In this document: positions 26,701-34,830 of the stretch, piece by piece
Position numbering within the stretch: the first letter of the stretch is position 1
Layout of the letters: each line of letters opens with the position of its first letter
Assembly (NCBI RefSeq): GCF_002221525.1
Contig: NZ_CP011028.1
Span: forward strand, 2,119,001 to 2,183,000
Length of the DNA stretch: 64,000 bases
Direction of reading: 5' to 3'
Source of the DNA: Pseudoalteromonas espejiana DSM 9414
Lineage (GTDB): Bacteria; Pseudomonadota; Gammaproteobacteria; Enterobacterales; Alteromonadaceae
The notes under the pieces: model-generated
The model's database searches: none
Seen by the model: only the letters and a program-made list of their open reading frames with translations
What the model was told of the DNA's origin: nothing
Translations under genes and position numbers: made by a program

Positions 26701-26915
26701 ATTGCAAGTACATTTTCATCTGACTTTTGAAAACATCTAAGCATCATTATACATAGCTTTTTGTATTCTTTTAAAAAAGCCACATCACTCAATCTAATAC
26801 CAAAATCATCATCTAATAAATTTTTATATGCATGTTCAATTTGTTGATAACATGGATGAAACTTATCTTCTTTTTTAAGTTTATTTAAATAAGATCGGAC
26901 TTTAGAGTTTGCCAT
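23793..26915 (-). CDS. Very large tyrosine recombinase, third gene of the trio
   Basis: The 1040-residue protein has a tyrosine-recombinase catalytic domain at about 505-715. Arg lies in FYSGLRRNEAAKL near 525, Lys in IRALKTSSARRELPL near 560, H-x-x-R in IHHLRHSFANW near 639, His in LSHLLGHKVTV near 700 and the candidate nucleophile Tyr in LNSYLHLK near 713. About 500 residues before it and 300 after it match nothing I recognise. The start has an ideal AGGAGG site 3-4 bp before the ATG, inside the preceding gene (31-bp overlap). Together with its two partners it looks like a multi-recombinase transposition module, in the spirit of Tn554 TnpABC, RIT or gamma-mobile-trio elements. Confidence 0.75.
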   Translation of the reverse strand: MANSKVRSYLNKLKKEDKFHPCYQQIEHAYKNLLDDDFGIRLSDVAFLKEYKKLCIMMLRCFQKSDENVLAIEMDVLKSRLKEDLAAKQLQLMIIDAILKYGLKHYGIESSRISQVVVLKRDKPMLSPIELIKLPVALHVKSLLNKELQTPTANLSMKGRLGRLALFLYMTTGVHFDELITIINTPYTLMYLDGLVFWYRKIEKEELRYVLCDAVVLLLLQHQASVKQCEKALLNKNRLKDYITKFLTETSGKNWQSLSLLKLRTLRKIDAIINLSPIDYQMYLRPSTCTGLPQTAFVRLISNKALIADEVAKINNKFNKFNKLLPFDSDSFDYIEPKLVILKLEHIYKSLKELNSQRASRVQCIRFVEQELKNEKNSIYFYILCGWLYYLLKEGGVAKRRLKIGTVIDYVKSISKPFLTVFTQTDLAIISASDWAIKLNDATEYFTSAPRKKYLYYLSEFLIESEIVKDLCIDDLDIAPVQSKVDANLLSASHASAILEYLSNNLNNSLVELYAYLLMCFCFYSGLRRNEAAKLYFGDIQVSPIKPNEGEYDWVLLSIRPNKIRALKTSSARRELPLDALWPKEHLAKLRSFYNVQKDTENKSSNSLLFNCSVSVNKAYDLLTQLLHYYTQDHTLRIHHLRHSFANWTWYKLNVNLMLAGRQSLSIFEDDLFDQVFINHFKRRLKVKENTRSKMFFLSHLLGHKVTVSTLNSYLHLKDIQHCSQMNQTYIVSKCFLSECVGRAKSKVVMPGESLIERIEFYSKKQEQDYSIQYAGNVSNLIIPSFNGFKNKFKVDKKIKTLDYANVLKSLEFHSINDTAINYSLPVDLVKKLYGNAVKVSKEYPRKGKNLPLIPNFPSLNDTKGQLKRVYSQKAFYYLCQKFDTLLSQNNITLNETFDSLQILKYAAAGKDFALRCPKDAVICNFFNLCITFKLKARHFRFRFHQVDLKNESAVQAKSYWQQLISSYGLSDSGIENASIQEGKFLGKHNGNGFLEIGLLITVEGSKGAYKRARRHHSLMSFLQLLLIISYRTDEEPYEL

Positions 26916-29422
26916 CCTACCTCCTTAAATAACTTATCTAAAATAGGTAGCAATTCATTTACAGCGTCAATGTAATTAAGTGCTGAGTAATCTGCTAAGG
27001 GAACTTCACCAGACTGCCAATGGCCCATTTGAAAGTTTACAAGCTCTGAATTAACTTTGTTATACAGCAAACTACTTTTAAGCCAATGCCTTCCTGCATT
27101 TGCAGGTATATCATGCTCTGCGTGTAACCTAAGAACTAATTCTGTAGGAGAAATACCCCTAGTCACAATCCCTGATCTTTGTCTCTGAAATATGAATAAA
27201 GGTCCATGATTTATACGTGAATTTCTAATTAGCTTAAACCATTGACAAGATTCTTTATAATCGAGGCCTAAAGTTTTAGAGGTAGCATCTAAATAACCAT
27301 CTATTGACTGACATAACTTGGGTTCTAATACTCTTATTAACCCTCTCAAACAACTAAGATGCTCTTGATATGCGGTTACTTGCTCATTTAAAATAGAAGG
27401 TAAACAAACTAATCTGGAGTGAGTGAAATCACTATCATCTTTATCACTTATCCCCATCAGGTTTAGCGATGGAAAATATAGAGAAAAAGTTGGTAACGGG
27501 TTCCAAACAGCCCGATATCCAGTTCCAAACATTAGCATCCATGCCGTATAGACTGTGAACGCATTATGATATTTTAAAATTGCATCTAGTTGTTTAAAAG
27601 AGTTTAACTTGGCATTTTCAACTTCTAATGCCAAAGCTGCTATTAGCGCTTTAACTGTCATATCTTCTGGAGTAAATTTAGAACCAAACCTACGATTCTG
27701 CTTATCAAAACACTTTAATTCAAAAAGTTTAATAGGGAATTTTTCTTTACAATAATCATAGTAATCAGACTCAACTTCTTGCCAAAATTCAAAAATCCTT
27801 TCACATCGCGTAACGTCATCAATATTGCTGTAGCTCCTAGATACTCGAGTAGAATACATTTTTACATCGTAACTAAAGTCTATATAAATAGGGTCTATCA
27901 CACCTGTTGCATTAATATAATTCCCAATAAAATTACTAATGCTACTAATGCTTAGCCTTCCGCTATAAGATTTATCTGATATTTTTTTTAGTTTTTTGGC
28001 TATACTGCTTTCAAGTGCTGCAAAATTGTCTACGTTAATAATTAAGCCTTCTTTCCTGCCGTTTAAGTATTTAATTATTAAATCTGTCAAAAATGTAGGA
28101 CACGCAGTAAATACACCATTAGCTGTTTTTATAAGGCCAACTTTTTTAATCGATGGTTTAGCAGTTTGAGTTATTGGGAAATACCACCAGCCTCTGGCAT
28201 TTTCATCTAAAAACAAACCTCGTGTTTTTTCATCTATTTTATTAAATACCTGTAAGCTTTTTATCTCATTAAAAGTCTTACCCAATAAAAACATTAGCCA
28301 ACATAATATCGCTAACTCAATATTTTTATCGGAACGGCCGTACTTAGTTAATGTGTCAAATAATAAGCCCAACTCTGAAGCCTTTAATAATCGCGTATCT
28401 TGATAAGCGATATTATGGGCTCGATGTACATTGCGAGTTACATCTATCTGTTTTTTTTTCTTAGAAGCAGGACTAAAAACCATTTCAATGCTTTGATGAT
28501 CAGTTTTGTCTCGTGCAGTATTACTTTCATTATTGTCAATCACAAAGGGCATCTGAACTTCAGAATCGTCAAGGTTTAGACCTTCTGTATCCGATAAGAA
28601 AGCTCTAGATGGAATTAAAACAGACAAATCATCGATCGCGCCAGTTATTGGTAATGTATTAGGTTTTTTATACCACTTAACAATAGAGTCTATTTGTCGA
28701 CTACCATGTTTATACTGCCGGGCTGGCTGCCAGTCGTTCCTATAAAAATGAATTAAAGTATTTAAGTAGGCCCTATCAGAGACATTACTAGTATATATAT
28801 CCTTATTAGTAATTGACTCTAATCGACTGGCAATTGACGAAGAAGGCTCAAGGTAATCTGTTAAAATTTTATCTTTATCAGGTTCAAAGGCAATATTAGA
28901 TTTTCTCATTAATAATCGAAATTTATTACAAACCTCTGCTTCTCTTGTTGATGAGCTTGTAGCTAATTCAGGGTCTGTGAGTGTATCTATTACTTTAAAA
29001 TAATTACCAATAAAATTAGCAAGCAGGTTTAATGATTTTGAATCTTGCTTATACTCATATGATTTAATAAGTAATACATAGAACGGTATCTCATTACACC
29101 ATCCGTTTTTATAAGTACTCCGATTAAAACTCTCTTTTAATGTTGTATCTAGCTCAACACCATACTCATTAAAGGCAGAATAAATATACTCAGGAAGACA
29201 TAATTCACTTTTAGTAAACTCCCTTAGATTTCGTGACGCATCATTCATCCTTTTTAACAATAAAAAAACTTGTGATAAGGCGCATAAATCTTCAGGAGCA
29301 CTTATGCGGAGAGTAAAATCATCAAAGTCAGATTTTATATCCTCGTTACTAATTTCCAAGTTCAACTTTTTGCAATACAACTCAATATGCTCCAGAAGCT
29401 TAATTTTTAGCATACCTGTCAT
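26885..29422 (-). CDS. Large tyrosine-recombinase-like protein, second gene of the trio
   Basis: The 845-residue protein ends in a recombinase-like domain (about 610-840). GTGYRAVWNPL near 636 could hold the first catalytic Arg, ANAGRHWLKSSLLYNKV near 776 is the box II region, and FQMGHWQSGEVPLADYSALNY supplies the His and Tyr candidates. In box II the pattern is H-x-x-Lys rather than the usual H-x-x-Arg, so activity is uncertain. The first 600 residues are unrecognised. Its start overlaps the stop of the small upstream gene as ATGA, and its end overlaps the next start by 31 bp, so the three are surely made together. Confidence 0.7.
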   Translation of the reverse strand: MTGMLKIKLLEHIELYCKKLNLEISNEDIKSDFDDFTLRISAPEDLCALSQVFLLLKRMNDASRNLREFTKSELCLPEYIYSAFNEYGVELDTTLKESFNRSTYKNGWCNEIPFYVLLIKSYEYKQDSKSLNLLANFIGNYFKVIDTLTDPELATSSSTREAEVCNKFRLLMRKSNIAFEPDKDKILTDYLEPSSSIASRLESITNKDIYTSNVSDRAYLNTLIHFYRNDWQPARQYKHGSRQIDSIVKWYKKPNTLPITGAIDDLSVLIPSRAFLSDTEGLNLDDSEVQMPFVIDNNESNTARDKTDHQSIEMVFSPASKKKKQIDVTRNVHRAHNIAYQDTRLLKASELGLLFDTLTKYGRSDKNIELAILCWLMFLLGKTFNEIKSLQVFNKIDEKTRGLFLDENARGWWYFPITQTAKPSIKKVGLIKTANGVFTACPTFLTDLIIKYLNGRKEGLIINVDNFAALESSIAKKLKKISDKSYSGRLSISSISNFIGNYINATGVIDPIYIDFSYDVKMYSTRVSRSYSNIDDVTRCERIFEFWQEVESDYYDYCKEKFPIKLFELKCFDKQNRRFGSKFTPEDMTVKALIAALALEVENAKLNSFKQLDAILKYHNAFTVYTAWMLMFGTGYRAVWNPLPTFSLYFPSLNLMGISDKDDSDFTHSRLVCLPSILNEQVTAYQEHLSCLRGLIRVLEPKLCQSIDGYLDATSKTLGLDYKESCQWFKLIRNSRINHGPLFIFQRQRSGIVTRGISPTELVLRLHAEHDIPANAGRHWLKSSLLYNKVNSELVNFQMGHWQSGEVPLADYSALNYIDAVNELLPILDKLFKEVGWQTLKSDLI

Positions 29423-29997
29423 AATTTAATCACTTTTGTACTAATTTTAAGCCATTTACATAACTCTGTTTTTGTTTTGATAGCTGGAAATAAAGTGCGC
29501 CATTCTGCCGAATTAAGTACTGAATGCTCATCTTTAAATAAGCAAATAAGTAATTCAGATATTAAAGGACCGGATGCATTAAAGTATTGTTTAAGGAGGA
29601 GTCGCACAATATCATTAAGAAAAATTAAACGCCTCAGTTCGGGTGTCGGACGATAAGGAAGAACCAAGCATGGGGTAAGCTGATTTGATTGGTTTTGAAG
29701 TCGACAAACTTTATGAAATGTAAATAAGCCAGAAACTAGTTTTAACTTTTCGGTATCAGTTTTGTATCCAATTATTGGGGCTTGATAAGCATCCAGCTTC
29801 CAAGTGGTAATTGTATCAAAGCTATCGTTTGAACTTGGTTTTAAAAACGAAAATAAATTTGCTTTACTGATTAAATTATCAGTAGCTTTTTCAAGGGATA
29901 TATTTTCAACGATAATATTCTCGAATGTAGCTCTATCTAATAATTCGCCAACCTTTTTTAGCTTTCCTTCGATGTTATCGTTAATCATATTAAGCAC
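29419..29997 (-). CDS. Small unrecognised first gene of the recombinase trio
   Basis: This 192-residue protein matches no family I know. It is rich in Leu, Lys and Thr, has no signal peptide or membrane segment, and has a central PCLVLPYRPTPELRRLIFLND stretch. The start may be 29997 (MLNMIND) or 29988 (MINDNIEG); the second is nearer the size expected from its neighbours' tight packing. It is coupled to the following recombinase gene by an ATGA overlap. In other three-gene recombinase modules the small protein is an accessory DNA-binding factor, so an accessory role is a reasonable guess but no more. Confidence 0.6.
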   Translation of the reverse strand: MLNMINDNIEGKLKKVGELLDRATFENIIVENISLEKATDNLISKANLFSFLKPSSNDSFDTITTWKLDAYQAPIIGYKTDTEKLKLVSGLFTFHKVCRLQNQSNQLTPCLVLPYRPTPELRRLIFLNDIVRLLLKQYFNASGPLISELLICLFKDEHSVLNSAEWRTLFPAIKTKTELCKWLKISTKVIKL

Positions 29998-30188
29998 CAG
30001 AACAATAAGTAGTCAATTTTGACATTTTCATAATGTGCCTAAATAGTGCCTTAATCAACCTTTAAATGCTCAAAAAACACTCAAAACTCTATCGGCATAT
30101 TAAAGAGGACGAAATAAATCTTTGTTATTAAAGCTAATTATATATATTTACAGAAGTTTATTTTTAGCGAAGGAGTTAAACTAACGTC

Positions 30189-30233
30189 TTGACATGGTAT
30201 AGGTCGGTGGTTCGAATCCACTCAGTCGTACCA
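30189..30233 (+). other. 3' fragment of tRNA-Val(GAC), probable attachment site
   Basis: The 45 nt run from the anticodon loop TTGACAT (anticodon GAC) through GGTAT, variable loop, T-arm GGTGG-TTCGAAT-CCACT and 3' acceptor strand to a terminal ACCA. The count is exactly that of tRNA positions 32-76. The bases before 30189 do not form the D-arm or the matching 5' halves, so this is not a complete gene. Integrases that target tRNA genes leave just such a 3' copy at one end of the element and an intact tRNA at the other. No intact partner occurs in the window. Confidence 0.88.
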
Positions 30234-30332
30234 AATATATACCTTCCTAGCATACACTTATAAAAACAGCATAACTTTTATTTAATGAAGAATACTTAAT
30301 AAAAATATTAATAAAGCGTGAGCGAGTAAGTG

Positions 30333-30430
30333 CTAGGGTCTGTTGTTCTTTCAAGGTTAAATTTCAGCAGCGTGTTGCGTTTTTTTAAGCAAGGCAGAGC
30401 TGATGAAGTGTGATTATTACCCATAAATAG
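30333..30430. mobile_element. Possible terminal fragment of an insertion element
   Basis: CTAGGGTCTGTTG at 30333-30345 resembles, from memory, terminal repeats of insertion elements in Shewanella and Pseudoalteromonas. No transposase gene and no second end were found, so this is only a hint. Confidence 0.25.
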
Positions 30431-30658
30431 GCAATAACGTATCGTAGATACCAAACATGCATTGCCGAACAAGTTCTTTCTAAGGACGATTTATTCTTTG
30501 TTTCTTACATGGATATAGGCGCCCAATATTGCATTACAGCAGCTCTAAAGTCGGTGGCAGGTTTATATAAAGTGACTGACCGTGTAGTTACCAACGATAC
30601 ATATGGTGTAGTACTTGACGGAAGAAGGCTTACGGTAAGTTTTAATTTAGACTTTTAA
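30431..30658 (+). pseudogene. C-terminal remnant of a TonB-dependent receptor
   Basis: The plus strand is open from 30431, just after a stop, to a TAA at 30656-30658, about 75 codons, with an internal ATG at 30509. The reading includes DDLFFVSYMDIGAQYCITAA, later YKVTDRVVTND and YGVVLDGRRLTVSFNLDF. The order 'theoretical metal/cofactor-free barrel strand, TN--Y, yGR-, alternating hydrophobic end with terminal Phe' is that of the last strands of TonB-dependent receptors. The signal peptide, plug and most of the barrel are missing. A terminator follows at 30673-30697. I take it as the tail of a receptor gene lost when mobile DNA entered the region. Confidence 0.5.
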
Positions 30659-30672
30659 TACTACCTAATCTC

Positions 30673-30697
30673 AAGAGCGCTTTAATAAGGCGCTCTT
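30673..30697 (+). terminator. Hairpin after the receptor remnant
   Basis: AAGAGCGC, a 9-nt loop and GCGCTCTT form an 8-bp stem 15 bp beyond the stop. Only a weak T-rich tail follows. Confidence 0.6.
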
Positions 30698-30875
30698 AGC
30701 TCAAAATAAGCGTGTTTTAACCCAACGTTATCAATGCCCTTTACTATTTTTTGCGACTTAAAAATAGCTCATCTACACATCTTTTTCGCTTTGCTACATA
30801 ATTTCATACCATTTAAACATCAATACCCTATAATTTTAAAACTAGGTTTAATAATAAATGTATAAAGGTGGTTGA

Positions 30876-32507
30876 ATGCGGGGCGTTTTTGTTTGGTTGT
30901 TATGCATTATAAACGTATATATTAGTTGTGAAGTAAGTGCCGCTGCGTTAAATGAAACTAAAACCGTAGTAGTTGATCATAATTTATGGCGACCTGTTAC
31001 TGCCACTCGTTCTGATGCTGCGGTACAAGAGTTTATTAACGACTATTCAAAAAGTACCGCAAAAAATAACTTACTAGGTCAACAAGGAGCTGTTGTTGCA
31101 AGCATTCCTATAACCAACAATGTGGCTGGAAGTTGGTATGTTTTACCAATAGCTAACTTTATAGATACTGGCATTGCCTTTTGGCAGGATGAAGAAAATA
31201 ATTTAACCCAAATTGCTGACTTTTCTCAAAGCCACACCCAACAAACTGCAATTTTAATGCATGGTCAAGCCTTTAAGCTTAACCTACCTAAAGCTGGCAA
31301 AGGTACATTATGGATTTACTTAAATGCTAAGCACTACCCTACTCCTGCCAATATTCATTTTATAAACGAGAGCACCTTTATACCTCAGCAATTTCACATA
31401 AACGCATTAACTTTAATTGGTATTTCAGTGATGCTTACGCTTGCTGCTATGGCGCTCATTATGTTTTTAAAAACAAAACAAAACGTTGCCTTTTTTTGTG
31501 CAGGGTATATAGGTTTACATGGTATAGGCTGGGCCTGCGCATCAGGTGCTTTAAGTGGCTTTTATGCAAGTAACATTATAAACCTACACTATTTGGGTAT
31601 GTATATATTTTCGTTTGCAATTGGCTGTGCATCGGCTTACGCCTATTGCTTGTTTAATTTTAAAGAATTACCTAAAAACCGCATTGGTAATTTTTTAAAA
31701 TATTTTTCGGTATGTGCCCTAGCAATTGGGGTTATTAACTTAGTTTTACCTTTTTACTATGTATTTTATTTGGCACATTTACTTGCTGCCATATGGGTAG
31801 TTTTAAGCTTGGTTGTTGGTTTTTCAATGCTTAAACTTAACGATTTTAGAGCTAAATACTTTTTTATTGGCAACTTAATTTACAGTGTATCGCTTATGCT
31901 TTACGTCGCGATTCATATTAACTTTTTACAGGCCAAATCAGCTGAGCTAGTGGTTGTGTTAGCCCTTGCTGTTGACTGCATATGCATTTTGCTGTCTTTA
32001 TCAGAGTGGTTAAAACTAAAACAACATGAGTTTGTAAATATACTGCATCAATCTCGGTATGATCCGCTTACTAAAGTAGGTAACCGGTTACTATTAAACG
32101 ACCACCTACTTGAGCTATCAGGTTCATATATTATTGTATTTATAGATTGTGATGGTGTTAAAACAATCAATGATCAATTAGGCCATGCCAAAGGGGATGA
32201 ATTTTTAGTAAGTACTGCACAGTTAATGCAAAGTGCGCTTTCTAATAAAGGGGATGTTTACAGAACAGGCGGCGATGAGTTTATCTGGTTATGCAAAGTA
32301 AAAAACAATGAAGCGCTGAGCTCTCTTTCGCACGAAATAACACTAACTTTAAATACCTTACACGAAAATATAGTTGAGCAGTGGCCGCAATCTGGCATTA
32401 GTTTTGGTATTGCTACCAGTAACGAGTGCACTAACCACGCCGAGTGTTTAACACTTGCAGATGAGCGTATGTACATATTAAAGTCTGCGCATAAAAAGTG
32501 CGCTTAA
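30876..32507 (+). CDS. 7TM-type membrane diguanylate cyclase (GGDEF)
   Basis: The 543-residue protein has a signal peptide (about 1-24) and a periplasmic sensory part to about 175. A 7TMR-like block of hydrophobic segments (about 175-375) and a C-terminal GGDEF domain follow. The domain has FIDCDGVKTINDQLGHAKGD and an intact RTGGDEFIW, so it should make cyclic di-GMP from two GTP. The inhibitory RxxD motif normally five residues before GGDEF is absent (SNKGDVY), so product inhibition of the usual kind is not expected. It is monocistronic and first in the core block right of the mobile region. Confidence 0.88.
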   Translation: MRGVFVWLLCIINVYISCEVSAAALNETKTVVVDHNLWRPVTATRSDAAVQEFINDYSKSTAKNNLLGQQGAVVASIPITNNVAGSWYVLPIANFIDTGIAFWQDEENNLTQIADFSQSHTQQTAILMHGQAFKLNLPKAGKGTLWIYLNAKHYPTPANIHFINESTFIPQQFHINALTLIGISVMLTLAAMALIMFLKTKQNVAFFCAGYIGLHGIGWACASGALSGFYASNIINLHYLGMYIFSFAIGCASAYAYCLFNFKELPKNRIGNFLKYFSVCALAIGVINLVLPFYYVFYLAHLLAAIWVVLSLVVGFSMLKLNDFRAKYFFIGNLIYSVSLMLYVAIHINFLQAKSAELVVVLALAVDCICILLSLSEWLKLKQHEFVNILHQSRYDPLTKVGNRLLLNDHLLELSGSYIIVFIDCDGVKTINDQLGHAKGDEFLVSTAQLMQSALSNKGDVYRTGGDEFIWLCKVKNNEALSSLSHEITLTLNTLHENIVEQWPQSGISFGIATSNECTNHAECLTLADERMYILKSAHKKCA

Positions 32508-32722
32508 ATATGTTAAAAGGTTATTGTTTAAATTTACTTAAGCTAAATTCTGCTTTAAATTCATCAGGCTTACTTAATAATACATACACTCTGCATGAAA
32601 TTTTTTAAACGTCCATACAGTACAAATCAATCGCTAACAAAGTTATACTAGTTAGAATTTGTCAGACGCAAATAGCTGTGAGATAAATTACTCGATTAAA
32701 TTACACAAGATAGGAGTTGTTC

Positions 32723-33379
32723 ATGGAACATATTATTTCGGGCGTCGCTAAGTTTCAAAAAGAAGTTTTTCCTGCTAAAAAAGCGGCATTTCAAAAGCTC
32801 GCAAATGGCCAAAACCCAGAAGTGTTATTTATTACCTGTGCCGACTCGCGTATTGACCCTAACTTAGTGACCCAAACTGAGCCTGGTGAATTATTTATTT
32901 GCCGTAATGCAGGCAACATTGTACCTCCGCACAGCAACCAAACCGGCGGCATGACCGCATCAATTGAATTTGCCGTTGCTGCTTTAGGTGTTTCTCACAT
33001 TATTATTTGTGGCCACTCTGATTGTGGGGCAATGAAAGGCGCTATTAACACCGAAGGGCTTGCAAGCTTACCGCATGTAAAAGAGTGGTTAGGTCATAGC
33101 CGTGTAGCCACCGAAGTGGTAAAAGAAAAATGTGGTTGTACAGCGCTCACAAACGATGAACACTTAGGTCTGGTTACCGAAGAAAACGTTATTCAGCAAT
33201 TACAGCACATTAAAACCCACCCTGCGGTAGCAGCAAAAATTGCAACAAACCAAATCAAATTACATGGTTGGGTGTACGATTTTGAATCGGCTGAAATTAA
33301 AACATACGATGAAGCAACACGCACATTCAAGCCTGTAGAAGATACCTACGTAGAAACTCTAGCTAGCCAAGATAAGTAA
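32723..33379 (+). CDS. can: Beta-class carbonic anhydrase
   Basis: The start is the ATG at 32723, with TAGGAG 6 bp before it; an upstream TTG is only an apparent start. The 218-residue protein has the zinc ligands Cys39, His98 and Cys101 (CADSRIDPN and CGHSDCGAMKGA), with the Asp41/Arg43 dyad intact. It converts CO2 to bicarbonate in the cytoplasm, supplying carboxylation reactions at ambient CO2. The length and motifs fit the Can/CynT group, and I use 'can' since no cyanase gene is near. A hairpin at 33413-33447 closes the gene. Confidence 0.92.
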   Translation: MEHIISGVAKFQKEVFPAKKAAFQKLANGQNPEVLFITCADSRIDPNLVTQTEPGELFICRNAGNIVPPHSNQTGGMTASIEFAVAALGVSHIIICGHSDCGAMKGAINTEGLASLPHVKEWLGHSRVATEVVKEKCGCTALTNDEHLGLVTEENVIQQLQHIKTHPAVAAKIATNQIKLHGWVYDFESAEIKTYDEATRTFKPVEDTYVETLASQDK

Positions 33380-33412
33380 CCTCAAGCAAGCAATGCAGGT
33401 TTAATACTAATC

Positions 33413-33447
33413 ACTCTTACCTAACTTATACATTATTAGGTAAGAGT
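33413..33447 (+). terminator. Terminator after carbonic anhydrase
   Basis: ACTCTTACCTAA and TTAGGTAAGAGT form a 12-bp perfect stem with an 11-nt loop, 34 bp beyond the stop. The T-rich tail after the stem is short. Confidence 0.65.
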
Positions 33448-33680
33448 AATTCTTTAGTTATGTATTTATTTTGCTGTTTAACCATAAATGCATTTAAGCA
33501 GTACTTAAATTAGCTTTGTGTAAATTAGTTATATTAGTGACAAGTATGGCCTTACGGTATAAACATTTGTTTATAAGTTTGTTATTTGAAAACGGCTATT
33601 AAAGCAAACCATGTACAAACACAGCTCGTTTCACAGTGTTACTAAAAAAATTACTAATTAATCACCCTAGTATTTCAATG

Positions 33681-34331
33681 TTAAAGCAAAGGCTTTAAAA
33701 ATCGGTTTTTGCGTGGAAGGTAGTTATCGTCGTAATCGAGTGAAACAATAATTCGCTCTGCTTTACCTAGCAATTCACTTCGCGGAATTAATCCTATTAC
33801 GCGTGAATCTGCACTGTGGTCGCGGTTATCACCCATAGCTAAATAATAGTCATCAGGAATAGTGATTTTATTAAAACCCGAAAGCCGTGAAGGTGTGTTT
33901 GCTACTCGAATCGTGTGCTTATGGCCGTTTAAATCCTCTATTTTATCTAAAGAATCAACATTGCTTTGCAGGTTATTATATTTAAGTTTTACGCCATTTA
34001 TAACCAGCTCATTATTATAAAGCGCCACCGTATCGCCGGGCACACCAATTACACGCTTTATTAATCGGTTATCTGCGGCTTGCGAGTCAAATACAATAAT
34101 ATCGCCTGTTTTGGGGTCGGCTAATTTTACTAAAGAAATGTGTGTAAAAGGAATGCGTAAATCGTAAGCCATTTTATCGGTTAAAATTCTGTCGCCTTCT
34201 AAAATTGTGGGCTTCATTGACCCCGTAGGCACTTCGTACCAATCAGCTACTGCACTTCTAAACACACTCATTAAGGCAATAAAAACAATTAACGAGCGGT
34301 TATTTTTCCAAAATTTATAAAGCGGCTTCAT
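33681..34331 (-). CDS. lepB: Signal peptidase I
   Basis: The 216-residue protein has one N-terminal membrane segment (about 13-28) and the Ser-Lys dyad of type I signal peptidases, Ser38 in VPTGSMKPT and Lys92 in NRLIKRVIGVPGD. MGDNRDHSADSR (about 168) is also typical. It cleaves signal peptides of exported proteins on the periplasmic side. It is shorter than E. coli LepB, which has two membrane segments, and no lepA or rnc is near. It may therefore be a second, stand-alone signal peptidase, and the symbol is used in the family sense. Confidence 0.88.
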   Translation of the reverse strand: MKPLYKFWKNNRSLIVFIALMSVFRSAVADWYEVPTGSMKPTILEGDRILTDKMAYDLRIPFTHISLVKLADPKTGDIIVFDSQAADNRLIKRVIGVPGDTVALYNNELVINGVKLKYNNLQSNVDSLDKIEDLNGHKHTIRVANTPSRLSGFNKITIPDDYYLAMGDNRDHSADSRVIGLIPRSELLGKAERIIVSLDYDDNYLPRKNRFLKPLL

Positions 34332-34430
34332 ATCAAGTCCCTACATATTATAAGTAACAGTATGACTAGCTTAATACTGAGCAGTTCAATGAAGAATGTA
34401 ACAAAAAGTGTGTGCGGGGTTTAAGGCATG

Positions 34431-34456
34431 ATTACCAAGGCTTAAGCCTTGGTAAT
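34431..34456. repeat. 26-bp perfect palindrome
   Basis: A perfect palindrome centred on GGCTTAAGCC lies just beyond the stop of the DUF2999-like gene and upstream of lepB. No T-run follows on either strand. It may act as a weak terminator or transcript-stabilising hairpin. Confidence 0.6.
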
Positions 34457-34472
34457 TAATAACGCTTGAAGC

Positions 34473-34727
34473 TTATTGCTGGTTTAGCTTGTCTTTCGCT
34501 TCTTTAACTTTTTCAAAGTCTAAGCCGAGTTCGTCAGTGGCTTCTTTAATTAAGTGTGGCTGAGTCATAACCACGGCCATTAACTGCTGTAGTTTTTCAG
34601 GCGGGATACCAAGCTCTTGTACTAATGCCATTGCCATCATTGGATTTTGTGTAAAGGCTTCAAACAACGCTTTTACTTTTTCGTCGCTCACGTTGTGCTC
34701 TTTAAGTATTGCTAGTATTGGGTTCAT
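34473..34727 (-). CDS. DUF2999-like small protein
   Basis: This 84-residue helical protein, rich in Met, Glu and Leu (NPMMAMALVQELGIPPEKLQ), looks like DUF2999 proteins of marine gammaproteobacteria, whose role I do not know. It has no signal peptide or membrane segment. A palindrome follows its stop. It is on the same strand as the quinone oxidoreductase gene, about 100 bp downstream, and could be co-transcribed with it. Confidence 0.6.
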   Translation of the reverse strand: MNPILAILKEHNVSDEKVKALFEAFTQNPMMAMALVQELGIPPEKLQQLMAVVMTQPHLIKEATDELGLDFEKVKEAKDKLNQQ

Positions 34728-34830
34728 TTTTAACCTTGTGTGTTTTGTACGTATTTTATATTTACTAAATTATATTAGCTGAGCCATGCATTAACAACGT
34801 CAACGCACGTCTGAGTGTTACATCTGGTGG

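Noticed and set aside
30008..30025. GTAGTC-like and GACATT-like arms upstream of the recombinase trio, resembling the xylan operator
   Set aside because: The arms are 6 bp apart, not 5, and the right arm is poor; the place is outside the xylan locus. Probably chance in AT-rich DNA.
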